Numbered from the stretch's first letter, positions 34,319 to 41,754 are shown. The stretch: DNA of 52,634 nt from SIG578 sp036311245 (GCA_036311245.1 JAXJQH010000122.1:1-52634), one strand, 5' to 3'. Notes: generated from the sequence alone by a model not told the origin. Program-made: numbers and translations.

Positions 34319-35395
34319 ATGAAATATGCACTTATCGGTTGCGGTCGTATCGCTCCCAACCACCTGAGAGCCGCTAATGCAAACGGACTTGAGCTTGTTG
34401 CAATTTGCGATATTGACCCCTCACAGATGCAGGCGCTGTGCGAGAAGTTCTCTGTTCCCGACAGTGTTTTAAGATTTACAGACCATAAAGCTCTGCTTTC
34501 CGAAATAAAGCCTGACCTTATAGCTATTGCGACCGAAAGCGGCAGCCACGCAGAAATTGCAAAGGACTGTATCCGCGCAGGCTGCAACCTCATTATTGAG
34601 AAGCCAATTTCCCTTTCATTGCACGATGCTGCCGAGATAGTCTCACTTTCAGAAGAGTACAAGGTCAAGGTTTCTGCATGCCATCAAAACAGGTTTAACA
34701 TTGCCATTCAGAAAGCCCGCAACGCTCTTGAGGCGGGTCGGCTGGGAAATCTCTCGCACGGAGCAATCACCGTTCGCTGGAGCCGAGGCCAGGGTTACTA
34801 TGCGCAGGCAGATTGGCGCGGCACCTGGGCTTGCGACGGCGGGACACTAATGAACCAATGTATCCACGGCTTTGACCTCTTACGCTGGATGATGGGAGAT
34901 GAGATAAGTGAGGTCTACGGGGTTACCCGTCAGGCCTTCCACCCCTACATAGAGGCTGAAGACCTCGGTATGGCTGTTATAAAATTTAAAAACGGCGCTA
35001 TCGCCACTGCCGAGGGCACTACCAACATTTATGACAATTCCCTCGACACCGAAACCCTCTGCCTTTATGGCGACAAGGGAGCGATTGAAATAGGCGGCAC
35101 AGCCGCAAATCGAGTTACCGTCTGGTCATTTGCCGAGGAAGCCTACGACGACAGTGAGCACCGCAACCTTTCCGAACAGGCGGCAAACGTTTACGGAAAC
35201 GGACACACAAGCCTCTATGCTGATGTTATCGACGCGGTACAAAATGACCGCCCGCCATATGTCGATGCGAAGGCGGGAATGCGTGCACTCGAGCTTATTC
35301 TCGCAATATACAAAAGCATGAAAGAGGGGAAACCCGTTTCTCTCCCACTTGATGATTTTTCCACAATGGATATGGTCGGCACGTTTGATAAATAA
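34319..35395 (+). CDS. Gfo/Idh/MocA family oxidoreductase
   Basis: 358 residues from ATG 34319; AAAGGA is 8 nt upstream, so ATG 34310 is too close. The NAD(P)-binding N-domain begins MKYALIGCGRIAPNHLRAAN. The catalytic-type motif is LIIEKPISLSLHDAAEIV (EKP). The C-domain has CHQNRFNIAIQKARNALEAG and GTLMNQCIHGFDLLRWMMGD. The closest functional idea is a nucleotide-sugar 3-dehydrogenase or WlbA-like enzyme acting with the DegT aminotransferase upstream, but it has its own promoter. Confidence 0.9.
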   Translation: MKYALIGCGRIAPNHLRAANANGLELVAICDIDPSQMQALCEKFSVPDSVLRFTDHKALLSEIKPDLIAIATESGSHAEIAKDCIRAGCNLIIEKPISLSLHDAAEIVSLSEEYKVKVSACHQNRFNIAIQKARNALEAGRLGNLSHGAITVRWSRGQGYYAQADWRGTWACDGGTLMNQCIHGFDLLRWMMGDEISEVYGVTRQAFHPYIEAEDLGMAVIKFKNGAIATAEGTTNIYDNSLDTETLCLYGDKGAIEIGGTAANRVTVWSFAEEAYDDSEHRNLSEQAANVYGNGHTSLYADVIDAVQNDRPPYVDAKAGMRALELILAIYKSMKEGKPVSLPLDDFSTMDMVGTFDK

Positions 35396-35418
35396 TGAAA
35401 GTGAACTATCCTTTGAAT

Positions 35419-35573
35419 GCGAAATAATGACCTACGGTCATTGTGAAATATTGCTCCTTCGTCGCAATGTGAAATGAAATTTGCCCACATTCGCGCCAGC
35501 GAATATTTCACATTTACGAAGTAAATATTTCACAGCGAAGCTATTTCACTTGCCCGTTAGGGCAAATTTCGTT
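35419..35573. repeat. Linker-hairpin array A (GTGAAATA family)
   Basis: Left linkers GCGAAATA (35419), TGTGAAATA (35442-35450) and TGTGAAATG (35468-35476) alternate with hairpins of different sequence (ATGACC-TAC-GGTCAT; TTGC...GCAA). Right linkers ATTTCACA (35505-35512), TATTTCACA (35526-35534), TATTTCACT (35542-35550) and AATTTCGTT (35565-35573) are their reverse complements, again separated by hairpins (TTTAC-GAA-GTAAA; GC-GAA-GC; TGCCC-GTTA-GGGCA). A central hairpin ATTCGC-GCCA-GCGAAT lies between. There is no reading frame. Confidence 0.85.
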
Positions 35574-35619
35574 GAAAAGAAACAACCTTTGTCTTGGTAG
35601 ACAAAGGTTGTTTCTTTTC
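35574..35619. terminator. Long perfect stem-loop, terminator-like, closing array A
   Basis: A 21-bp perfect stem (35574-35594 with 35599-35619) and a TGGT loop. The outer arm GAAAAGAAAC / GTTTCTTTTC gives a T-rich end on either strand. It could terminate the Gfo/Idh transcript. Confidence 0.75.
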
Positions 35620-35667
35620 TGAAAGGGTATGAATTTTTGACCTATGTGTTCGAGCACCTACAAATTT

Positions 35668-35838
35668 AGTGATATTGTGCCTTTGGCACAGTGATATTTT
35701 TGCGTTGCAAAAGTGATATTGAAACCTATGGTTTCAGTGATATTATATTCGCCATAAAACTGGGCAAAGCCCAATATCACTCGGCGCAAGCCGAATATCA
35801 CTGCGTAGCAATATAACTCGCCGAAGGCGAATATAACT
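35668..35838. repeat. Linker-hairpin array B (GTGATATT family), full copy
   Basis: Four left linkers AGTGATATT (35668, 35690, 35712, 35736) are separated by hairpins GTGCC-TTT-GGCAC, TTTGC-GTT-GCAAA and GAAACC-TAT-GGTTTC. A central hairpin GGGC-AAA-GCCC follows. Then come right linkers AATATCACT (35773, 35794) and AATATAACT (35810, 35830), separated by CGGC-GCAA-GCCG, GC-GTA-GC and CGCC-GAA-GGCG. Left and right linkers are complementary (one mismatch in the last two). Confidence 0.9.
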
Positions 35839-35872
35839 GAAAAAGACGATTGCTTTCGCAATCGTCTTTTTC
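35839..35872. terminator. Terminator of tRNA-Arg, abutting array B
   Basis: A 15-bp perfect stem, GAAAAAGACGATTGC / GCAATCGTCTTTTTC, with loop TTTC. It starts 1 nt beyond the tRNA CCA end on the minus strand and is followed directly by the array. Confidence 0.85.
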
Positions 35873-35873
35873 T

Positions 35874-35950
35874 TGGCGCGCTGTGAGGGACTCGAACCCC
35901 CGACCTTTTGGTTCGTAGCCAAACACTCTATCCAGCTGAGCTAACAGCGC
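35874..35950 (-). tRNA. tRNA-Arg (anticodon ACG)
   Basis: Acceptor GCGCTGT / ACAGCGC, discriminator G and genome-encoded CCA (35874-35876). D-arm GCTCAGCTGGATAGAG, anticodon arm TTTGG-CTACGAA-CCAAA, T-arm GGGGGTTCGAGTCCCTC. ACG is read as ICG for CGU/CGC/CGA codons, which needs the TadA deaminase. Confidence 0.97.
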
Positions 35951-35981
35951 AAAATAAACAAACGCTTTTCAGCGCTCATAT

Positions 35982-36010
35982 ATATTATCACAGTTAGGGG
36001 CGGTTGTCAA
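35982..36010 (-). promoter_or_regulatory. Promoter of tRNA-Arg
   Basis: Minus strand: TTGACA (36005-36010), 17 bp, TAATAT (35982-35987), about 32 nt before the tRNA 5' end. Confidence 0.82.
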
Positions 36011-36039
36011 GCATTTTGCGAACAATTTTTTGCCCAAGC

Positions 36040-36762
36040 TTACATATTGCTTGCGATTGTATAAAGCCTTTCTCCGCTGTCGCTCATAGAAATAAAATCA
36101 TTGTCCCGATTTGAAAAAATAATGTGGTCAACAAGCTCAACTCCGACACTGTCAAGCGCAAGCTGAAGCTGCCGCGTAACCTTTATATCCTTTACCGAGG
36201 GCAGAGCCGCGCCTAACGGGTGGTTGTGAAACACAACAACGCCGACTGCGCCGCAGCTGATAAGCTGTCTTATTATTTTGGGGATACAGATTGAAACCGC
36301 ATCAAAGCTTCCTTCCGCCACCTTTATAAGACGGATAAGCCTTTTCTTGTCATCAAGCGCTAAAACAAAGGTGGTTTCAACATTAATCCCCTGAAAAAAC
36401 GGTACGATATAAGAGCCCAGCCGTTCAGTGGTATTAAGAAACTCCCGATTATCAAAATTGCTCATCTGCGACTTCATCAAATCTGAAATAAATCTTATAA
36501 GGAAAGCCGTTTGCTCGCCCACCCCCTTAACCTTAACAAGCTCCTCTATGGGAGCTTCAAAGACTGCACCAAGTGTACCGAGCTCGTTTATGAGTCTGTG
36601 GGCGACCTCGTTGGTATCCTGCTGAGCATTGCAGTAGTACAAAAGAAATTCCAGCACCTCGTGGTCGGAAAATCCGTCAAAGCCCACTTTGAGATACTTT
36701 TTTCTGACTCTTTCCCTGTGTCCTTTGTGAACATTGGGATCCCTTTTCTTTTTCTCTGCCAC
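36040..36762 (-). CDS. radC: RadC family JAB-domain protein
   Basis: 240 residues. The N-terminal helix-hairpin-helix-like part has ELVKVKGVGEQTAFLIRFIS. The JAB/MPN metalloprotease-like domain carries the metal ligands in VVVFHNHPLGAALPSVKDIK, with an upstream Glu in VAEGSFDAVSI. The historic name DNA repair protein is poorly supported; the fold suggests a metal-dependent hydrolase. GTG start with a G-rich site 9 nt upstream. Confidence 0.92.
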   Translation of the reverse strand: MAEKKKRDPNVHKGHRERVRKKYLKVGFDGFSDHEVLEFLLYYCNAQQDTNEVAHRLINELGTLGAVFEAPIEELVKVKGVGEQTAFLIRFISDLMKSQMSNFDNREFLNTTERLGSYIVPFFQGINVETTFVLALDDKKRLIRLIKVAEGSFDAVSICIPKIIRQLISCGAVGVVVFHNHPLGAALPSVKDIKVTRQLQLALDSVGVELVDHIIFSNRDNDFISMSDSGERLYTIASNM

Positions 36763-36793
36763 TAAAAGTCCGCCCCCTTTCTCATTTTTATGT

Positions 36794-36822
36794 ATTATAG
36801 CATACTTTTATCGCCCGAGCAA
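36794..36822 (-). promoter_or_regulatory. Promoter of radC
   Basis: Minus strand: TTGCTC (36817-36822), 17 bp, TATAAT (36794-36799). Confidence 0.75.
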
Positions 36823-36917
36823 TACAAAAAATCGCCCGCAAGTAAAATCTTGCGAGCAACTTTTGTAATTCTTTATTTGATTTTTTAAGCCCAAACAAAA
36901 CTTAATTATATTTGATA

Positions 36918-37835
36918 TTAGAAGATACTCAGCTCAAATTTTTTGCTAAGCATTTCTAATGCTTTAATTCCCGCAACACTGTTGCCTTTTTTATCGAGCG
37001 CAGGCGAATATATTCCTATACCCATTTTGTTTGGAACCACCGCCATAATTCCACCGCCGACTCCGCTTTTTGCGGGGACTCCGACATTTATGGCAAATTC
37101 GCCTGAGCCATCATACATTCCGCAGGTCATAAGCACCGCATTGGTGTATGTGGCATATTCCTTTTTAAACAGCCTTTGCCCGCTTGTCGGCTCTATGCCC
37201 GAGTTTGCAAGGACAAATGCTATCCTCGCCAAATCCTTGACGCTCACCTTTATAGAACAGGCTCTGAAATAGCAGTCAAGCACATCTTCAATGTCATCGT
37301 CAATCATTGAGTATGCCTTGAGCATATATGCCAAGGCTCTGTTTTTGTTGCCCGTTGCCTTTTCAGACAAATACACCTGCTCGTCTATTTCGAGCCTCTC
37401 GCTGCCTGCCATTTTCCTTGTTAAATCAAGCAAGTGCTCAAACTTTTCTTTATATGTCCTTCCGCAAAGCAGCGTGCACAGCGCTATTGCTCCTGTGTTT
37501 ATCATAGGGTTAATATGCTCTCTTCTCAAAGCGCGGTCGCTGTAGTTAAAGGCATCAAACGGCTTGCCCGTTGCCTCTACCCCGACAAGGCTGCGAACAC
37601 GCTCATCACCCTTGTCCATAAGTGCCGCCAAAAGAATAATTGGTTTGACAACGCTTTGCATAGTAAAGCTCTTGTCGCAGTCGCCCGCAGGTTGAGTTAT
37701 TCCGTCATTAGTCAGCACACATATTCCGAATTCGTTTCTGTCCGCCTTTGCAAGCTCAGGGATATAACTGGCAATCTCCCCGTCCTGCGCAAACCCTTGG
37801 CATTCTTTTAATATCTCTTTAAGCTCTTTTTCCAT
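36918..37835 (-). CDS. glsA: Glutaminase A
   Basis: 305 residues. It hydrolyses glutamine to glutamate and ammonia and is a serine beta-lactamase-like fold. Motif FTMQSVVKPIILLAAL holds the catalytic Ser and Lys (S-x2-K). Further family blocks are EATGKPFDAFN, NPMINTGAIA, DLARIAFVLANSGIEP and AKSGVGGGIMAVVP. Length is normal. The ribosome site is weak, and a small frame (37819-37902) overlaps the start, so translation may be coupled. Confidence 0.95.
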   Translation of the reverse strand: MEKELKEILKECQGFAQDGEIASYIPELAKADRNEFGICVLTNDGITQPAGDCDKSFTMQSVVKPIILLAALMDKGDERVRSLVGVEATGKPFDAFNYSDRALRREHINPMINTGAIALCTLLCGRTYKEKFEHLLDLTRKMAGSERLEIDEQVYLSEKATGNKNRALAYMLKAYSMIDDDIEDVLDCYFRACSIKVSVKDLARIAFVLANSGIEPTSGQRLFKKEYATYTNAVLMTCGMYDGSGEFAINVGVPAKSGVGGGIMAVVPNKMGIGIYSPALDKKGNSVAGIKALEMLSKKFELSIF

Positions 37836-37902
37836 TTCCGATTATCCCAAAAGGGTCCATCTTTCCTTCCCAAGGCTTATTTGTTTTTCTGTATGCAAGC
37901 AT
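37819..37902 (-). other. Possible 27-codon small ORF overlapping the glsA start, or relic of a lost gene
   Basis: ATG 37902 with AGAGGA 7 nt upstream encodes 27 residues including NKPWEGKMDPFGIIGNGK. It overlaps glsA by 17 nt. The same frame stays open upstream through RAEIIKTHLRGH to a TGA. Further upstream in this frame lies a hydrophobic stretch (LLAVVIAILLAVHMHFIVP). Either a short coupled leader peptide or the decayed tail of a membrane-protein gene. Confidence 0.35.
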
Positions 37903-38036
37903 AGTGTGTCCTCTGAGATGGGTTTTTATTATTTCAGCGCGCCTTATACCTCAAGGCGAAAAAAGAGAAAGGATCGGAACAATAAAATGCATATGAACCG
38001 CCAATAAAATTGCAATAACAACAGCTAACAAATTTA

Positions 38037-38687
38037 CTAACAGTGCAATCTTTTTATTTTTTCTTTCGCGATTTCGTTGCATTTATTTAAGTAGCGCATA
38101 ACCGAACGTTTTCCTACGGCTGTGCTTCCGAATGGGTCGTATTCATGGGCGGCAACAATTCGGTTGATGTCTATACATTTTAGTTTATTTACAGACTCTA
38201 TATATCGGTCAAAATTTTTAATTCCATTCCTATATTTCCCAATACCATCCAACTGTAAACAATCTCCTGACAACAATGTTTTTGTAAATGTGTCGTAAAA
38301 GCCAAAGGAATGTTCCGTGTGTCCCGGTAAATAGATGGCTTTTAGATTCCCAAATATTGTTTTGTCATCAACCAAATCTATTCTATTTGATAAATCAATA
38401 TTGAAAGATGTGCAAAGCATTGCATTGGGAAAATTTTCAGATAAACGCCTTATTCCACCCGCATGATCGCTATGATTATGAGTTAACAGTAAATACTTTA
38501 CATCATCATATGGAATATTCATTGTATCAAGAGCAGGAATAATATATTCATCAACATCAGAAGAATAGGTCGCACTATCTATAATTGCAACCCCTTGCTC
38601 ACATACATAAATATACACCGTTGTTGTTATTTCTTCAAAGGGAATCCGTATTTTGAAAAGCCCATTATCAATCTTGTCAATATTCAT
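38037..38687 (-). CDS. Metallo-beta-lactamase fold hydrolase
   Basis: 216 residues from ATG 38687 (MNIDKIDNGLFKIRIPF), with CAGGTG 5 nt upstream; the longer frame to 38726 lacks a ribosome site. The zinc-binding motif is THNHSDHAGGI, with the later ligands in LPGHTEHSFG, SGDCLQLDG and AAHEYDPFG. It could be a glyoxalase II, thioesterase or lactonase. No neighbour fixes the substrate. The codon usage is more AT-rich than in the left part of the window. Confidence 0.87.
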   Translation of the reverse strand: MNIDKIDNGLFKIRIPFEEITTTVYIYVCEQGVAIIDSATYSSDVDEYIIPALDTMNIPYDDVKYLLLTHNHSDHAGGIRRLSENFPNAMLCTSFNIDLSNRIDLVDDKTIFGNLKAIYLPGHTEHSFGFYDTFTKTLLSGDCLQLDGIGKYRNGIKNFDRYIESVNKLKCIDINRIVAAHEYDPFGSTAVGKRSVMRYLNKCNEIAKEKIKRLHC

Positions 38688-38805
38688 ATAACACCTGCTT
38701 GGTTGTTTTTTGAAATTATACCCCATTCAGCGGTATGGGTGCAAGGGTGAAATCAATGCGAAAGATTATTTGATACACAGCTTAAGGTGTGATGATATCA
38801 ACAAG

Positions 38806-39633
38806 CTATAGATAAAGCGTTTGCCCACCTTTAACGCAGTATGTTTTATTTATATGATGAAACCACACATCTATTACAGAGGGATTGTGTATAATGTTTT
38901 TGTCAATACTGATTTGAAGGTTTTCGTATGCTTTTGCATAATCGTATATTTCAACATTAGTAGCATACCAGATATCATCTCTTCCGCCAATATACTCGGC
39001 AAAATTTTCAATCACTTCCCAATTATCATTATTATCAAACTCATAGCTGTGTCCCCACAAATAAAACAGCCAAATATCGCCGTAATATCTACCCTTCTCC
39101 TCAACAAACTTTTTAGCCAGCTCCATAAGTTTAGGGTTGTTGTGATGGCAAGTCGGATTAAGCTCAAGCCAGTTTTCGGGAAACTTGAAACTTTCAGTTG
39201 ATTTTGTAGTTCTTGAATAACAGATCCCACACTTTCTTAAAGCATCTATCACTTCACCGCTATATGTTCCGAACGGATATGCCATTCCTCTTGCCAATGT
39301 ACCGTATTGTTGTTCAATATTCCTTCTATCCTCAATAACTTCCGTTAAAATCTCTTCCGTTTTCAGCTTCTCTAAAAAAGGATGAGTCAGGGCATGAACG
39401 GCAACCTCATGACCTGAATTTATATATAGTTCTTTCGCTTCCGACAATTTCATTCTACCGTAAAACTTTTCACGCGTTGCTTCTTCCGGCAAATACCGTC
39501 CTGTATTTATATTGAAAGTGGCCTTAATTCCATGCTTATTTAGAGTTTTTACTAACCTAATGTCCTGCACAACACCGTCATCGTAACTTAGAGTAAGCAC
39601 CTTTGACTTGCCGTCTTTTAATTTCATGTACAT
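38806..39633 (-). CDS. Polysaccharide deacetylase family protein
   Basis: 275 residues from ATG 39633, with AAGGAAG about 8 nt upstream. NodB-type fold: motif 1 LTLSYDDGVVQD (catalytic and metal Asp), motif 2 HEVAVHALTHPFL (H-x3-H metal ligands), motif 3 MAYPFGTYSGEVIDAL. There is no signal peptide, so it acts on a cytoplasmic or unknown substrate rather than on cell-wall glycan. The second part (LFYLWGHSYEFDNNDNWEVI) is typical of uncharacterised clostridial members. Confidence 0.87.
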   Translation of the reverse strand: MYMKLKDGKSKVLTLSYDDGVVQDIRLVKTLNKHGIKATFNINTGRYLPEEATREKFYGRMKLSEAKELYINSGHEVAVHALTHPFLEKLKTEEILTEVIEDRRNIEQQYGTLARGMAYPFGTYSGEVIDALRKCGICYSRTTKSTESFKFPENWLELNPTCHHNNPKLMELAKKFVEEKGRYYGDIWLFYLWGHSYEFDNNDNWEVIENFAEYIGGRDDIWYATNVEIYDYAKAYENLQISIDKNIIHNPSVIDVWFHHINKTYCVKGGQTLYL

Positions 39634-39674
39634 AATACACACTTCCTTACTCCACTTTAATTAACCTTAATATT

Positions 39675-39703
39675 ATTATATTACAAATGTGATAGCGGTG
39701 CAA
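39675..39703 (-). promoter_or_regulatory. Promoter of the deacetylase gene, overlapping repeat B'
   Basis: Minus strand: TTGCAC (39698-39703), 17 bp, TATAAT (39675-39680). The -35 box lies in the left edge of the decayed array. Confidence 0.7.
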
Positions 39704-39811
39704 GTTATTAGTGATATTATATTTTCCCTTAACTGCCCGAAATGCAATGTAACTCGGCGTTAGCCAAATATCACTGCGAAGCAATATAACTCACCAAAGG
39801 CGAATATAACT
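39686..39811. repeat. Linker-hairpin array B', decayed second copy
   Basis: Contains AGTGATATT (39710-39718), AATGTAACT (39746), AATATCACT (39767-39775) and AATATAACT twice (39783, 39803). Between them lie CGGCGTTAGCC, GC-GAA-GC and CACCAAAGGCG. The right half matches 35773-35838 closely. The left half has lost hairpins. As at array B, a GAAAAA-terminator stem follows. Confidence 0.82.
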
Positions 39812-39814
39812 GAA

Positions 39815-39847
39815 AAAAACTCCTTGAGAAAATCTCAAGGAGTTTTT
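39815..39847. terminator. Terminator after the PH-domain gene
   Basis: A 14-bp stem, AAAAACTCCTTGAG / CTCAAGGAGTTTTT, with a 5-nt loop. On the minus strand it lies between the PH gene and array B'. Confidence 0.82.
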
Positions 39848-39848
39848 C

Positions 39849-39876
39849 TGGGTAGTTTGAACTTAATGACACGAAT
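39849..39876. repeat. 28-bp direct repeat, copy 1
   Basis: A 28-bp sequence starting TGGGTAGTTTGAACTTAATG is identical to 40461-40488. Similarity continues loosely into TGAAAAC. Both copies directly adjoin a terminator stem at the 3' end of a minus-strand gene. Confidence 0.9.
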
Positions 39877-39908
39877 GAAATGTGCCTGAAAACTGATGGT
39901 TTTCTAAA

Positions 39909-40283
39909 TTATAATACTCTTTCTGAAATCATTTTGCAAATTGCAGAAACATTAGCATTTTTAACAAATTCAAACTTTACCTTACCAAGTCCCGAAAACC
40001 AAAGTTCTAACTCACTATCTAAATCAAAAACTCCAGCTGTTTCTACTGAAAATGCTTGTATTTTACTGTATGGTAAAGAAGTAAAGTCTTTTTTTGTGCC
40101 GGTAAGCCCTTGTACATTTATTGCAATTATCCTTTTGTTTGTAAAAACAACACCATCACGAATGCCTTTAAAGGTAGATAAAATACTTTCTCCATCCGCA
40201 AAAGTTGCAGATATTGAAGAAGCGTATGTAGAATTATCTACTGCCTTTAATTTAAAGTAACTTGCATTTTTAAAATCAATCAT
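39909..40283 (-). CDS. Bacterial PH-domain protein (bPH_1/PF08000-like)
   Basis: 124 residues from ATG 40283, with AAGGGG upstream. The pleckstrin-like pattern is FADGESILSTFKGIRDGVVF, then TNKRIIAINVQGLTGTKKDF and the helix NANVSAICKMISERVL. This is a small cytoplasmic protein family of unknown role, often near mobile or stress genes. It has its own promoter. Confidence 0.85.
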   Translation of the reverse strand: MIDFKNASYFKLKAVDNSTYASSISATFADGESILSTFKGIRDGVVFTNKRIIAINVQGLTGTKKDFTSLPYSKIQAFSVETAGVFDLDSELELWFSGLGKVKFEFVKNANVSAICKMISERVL

Positions 40284-40308
40284 TTTTATAACCCCTTTCT
40301 TTTTGATT

Positions 40309-40337
40309 ATTATAGCATTAGGGAATAAAAAATGCAA
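40309..40337 (-). promoter_or_regulatory. Promoter of the PH-domain gene, with palindrome at -35
   Basis: Minus strand: TTGCAT (40332-40337), 17 bp, TATAAT (40309-40314). A palindrome TGCAAGGC-AAA-GCCTTGCA (40333-40351) covers the -35 box and could be an operator. Confidence 0.7.
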
Positions 40338-40353
40338 GGCAAAGCCTTGCAAA

Positions 40354-40460
40354 AAAACTTATTACCTCTTACCTATTACTTATTACTTTCCAAAAATCGA
40401 CCCAAAGATTAGTGAAGAGTGAAAAAGTAAAATCCCGCCCTCTTTCGAGAACGGGATTTT
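40354..40460. repeat. Repeat C, copy 1 (TTATTACT element)
   Basis: An A/T-rich start, CTTACCTATTACTTATTACT then CCAAAAATC, runs to a terminator stem AAAATCCCG ... CGGGATTTT (40429-40460). The same order recurs at 41631-41754. The stem doubles as terminator of the SGNH gene. Confidence 0.75.
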
Positions 40461-40488
40461 TGGGTAGTTTGAACTTAATGACACGAAT
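40461..40488. repeat. 28-bp direct repeat, copy 2
   Basis: Identical to 39849-39876; next to the terminator of repeat C copy 1. Confidence 0.9.
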
Positions 40489-40517
40489 TATATGTATCTG
40501 AAAACCGAGGACTTATC

Positions 40518-41537
40518 TTAATTATGTAATATTTCTTTTATGTGTTTCGACAAATTTTCAAAATAATACTCAAAGCCCTTATCGTTTGGATGGAGTCTCA
40601 AATCGGCAAACAAATCTACATTTTGCGGAACAAATTCAAATCCGTGAATTACCGAAGCGTTTTTAAAATCAGCTACTTGTTTTTCAACGATTTCACCCAC
40701 GCATCTAAAATCACCAAAGGGTCTGCTCTCGTTCATATCCTTGCGCCATATTGGTGTGATTACAAAAATTTTAGCATTTGGATAGTGACTGCTTAAATTA
40801 CAAAGAATTTCTTTACAGTTTTGCGTCAAATTTTCCTTAGTAGACCTGTTCCAATCATTTGAGCCATACGAAATTAAAATATAATCAGGTTCAAAAGTTT
40901 CCTTTTCTTTTGCGAGCTCAGGAAAGTAAATTTCGCCACCAATCGCCTTATTATACTCCTCAACATCAAGCATATTTGCAATTTTGGAAATATACCTATT
41001 GCTTGGATATAGCGCATCATAGCCCTGGGTGATTGAATCACCAAAAACAAGCATTTTTTTACTGAGTTTGACAGGTTTAATAAAAGAATCGTCATCAATA
41101 ATAAGCTCTTTTATTGTGGCCTTGACCGACCAGGGAAAATAGATCAAAACCTCTTTTTCTCCCGTTCCTAAGTAAAACTTTTTAGAAAAATCACCAAATG
41201 AAAATTGGGTTGCGGTATAATTGCCTGACAACTCCGATTCGCAGAAATTTTTAATATCGTCTATTTTTTCACCGTTTACAAATACTTCAAAAGCAAAATA
41301 ACTTCTGGTACTGCCATTGGTAACATCTACGTTTAAAAAGAGTGATTGACTGTTAGTACGAAAACGCATTTTCACGCCTGATGTACAAAAGGTTTTTAAA
41401 TAAAAACTGGTATTTCTATTCTTGTATAATTCCTCTTGGTGCTTCGTAAAACGATAGAAGTGAAAAGCGTTATCATTTTCTTCAATTCTAACCGCACCTG
41501 TAGTTATGTTCTTGATTTGTGATAAATTTAATTTCAT
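40518..41537 (-). CDS. SGNH/GDSL hydrolase (carbohydrate esterase-like)
   Basis: 339 residues from ATG 41537, with GGTGGAGA upstream. An N-terminal beta-sandwich (residues 1 to about 150) is followed by an SGNH domain. Block I MLVFGDSITQGYDA has the catalytic Ser, block III is ISYGSNDWN, and block V DLRLHPNDKGFEYY has Asp and His. The two-domain layout resembles CE2-like or SGNH esterases that deacetylate sugars. There is no signal peptide. Single gene. Confidence 0.88.
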   Translation of the reverse strand: MKLNLSQIKNITTGAVRIEENDNAFHFYRFTKHQEELYKNRNTSFYLKTFCTSGVKMRFRTNSQSLFLNVDVTNGSTRSYFAFEVFVNGEKIDDIKNFCESELSGNYTATQFSFGDFSKKFYLGTGEKEVLIYFPWSVKATIKELIIDDDSFIKPVKLSKKMLVFGDSITQGYDALYPSNRYISKIANMLDVEEYNKAIGGEIYFPELAKEKETFEPDYILISYGSNDWNRSTKENLTQNCKEILCNLSSHYPNAKIFVITPIWRKDMNESRPFGDFRCVGEIVEKQVADFKNASVIHGFEFVPQNVDLFADLRLHPNDKGFEYYFENLSKHIKEILHN

Positions 41538-41558
41538 AAAATCTCCACCTTTAAGCGT

Positions 41559-41587
41559 ATTATAGCATAAAAGCGAAAATAAATCAA
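41559..41587 (-). promoter_or_regulatory. Promoter of the SGNH hydrolase gene
   Basis: Minus strand: TTGATT (41582-41587), 17 bp, TATAAT (41559-41564). Confidence 0.78.
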
Positions 41588-41630
41588 TGCGAAGCATTGT
41601 ATTTATAATTCGTGGCGAAGCCACACCACA

Positions 41631-41754
41631 CTTATTACCTTTTACTTATTACTTATTACTTCCCAAAAATCCCGTGAAAGACTTTATTTGAAGTAAGAGT
41701 GAAGAGGTAAGAAGTAATAAGTAAAATCCCGCTCACTTACGTGAGCGGGATTTT
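41631..41754. repeat. Repeat C, copy 2, ending in the tRNA-Thr terminator
   Basis: TTACTTATTACTTATTACTT near the left edge. AAGTAATAAGTAA on the right side is the exact complement of TTACTTATTACTT, giving 13-bp inverted ends. The terminator AAAATCCCGCTCAC / GTGAGCGGGATTTT (41723-41754) is included. Confidence 0.8.

Noticed and set aside
35419..35838. CRISPR array or tandem repeat
   Set aside because: Units are hairpins separated by short linkers that switch orientation at the centre; spacing is irregular at 10-25 nt.
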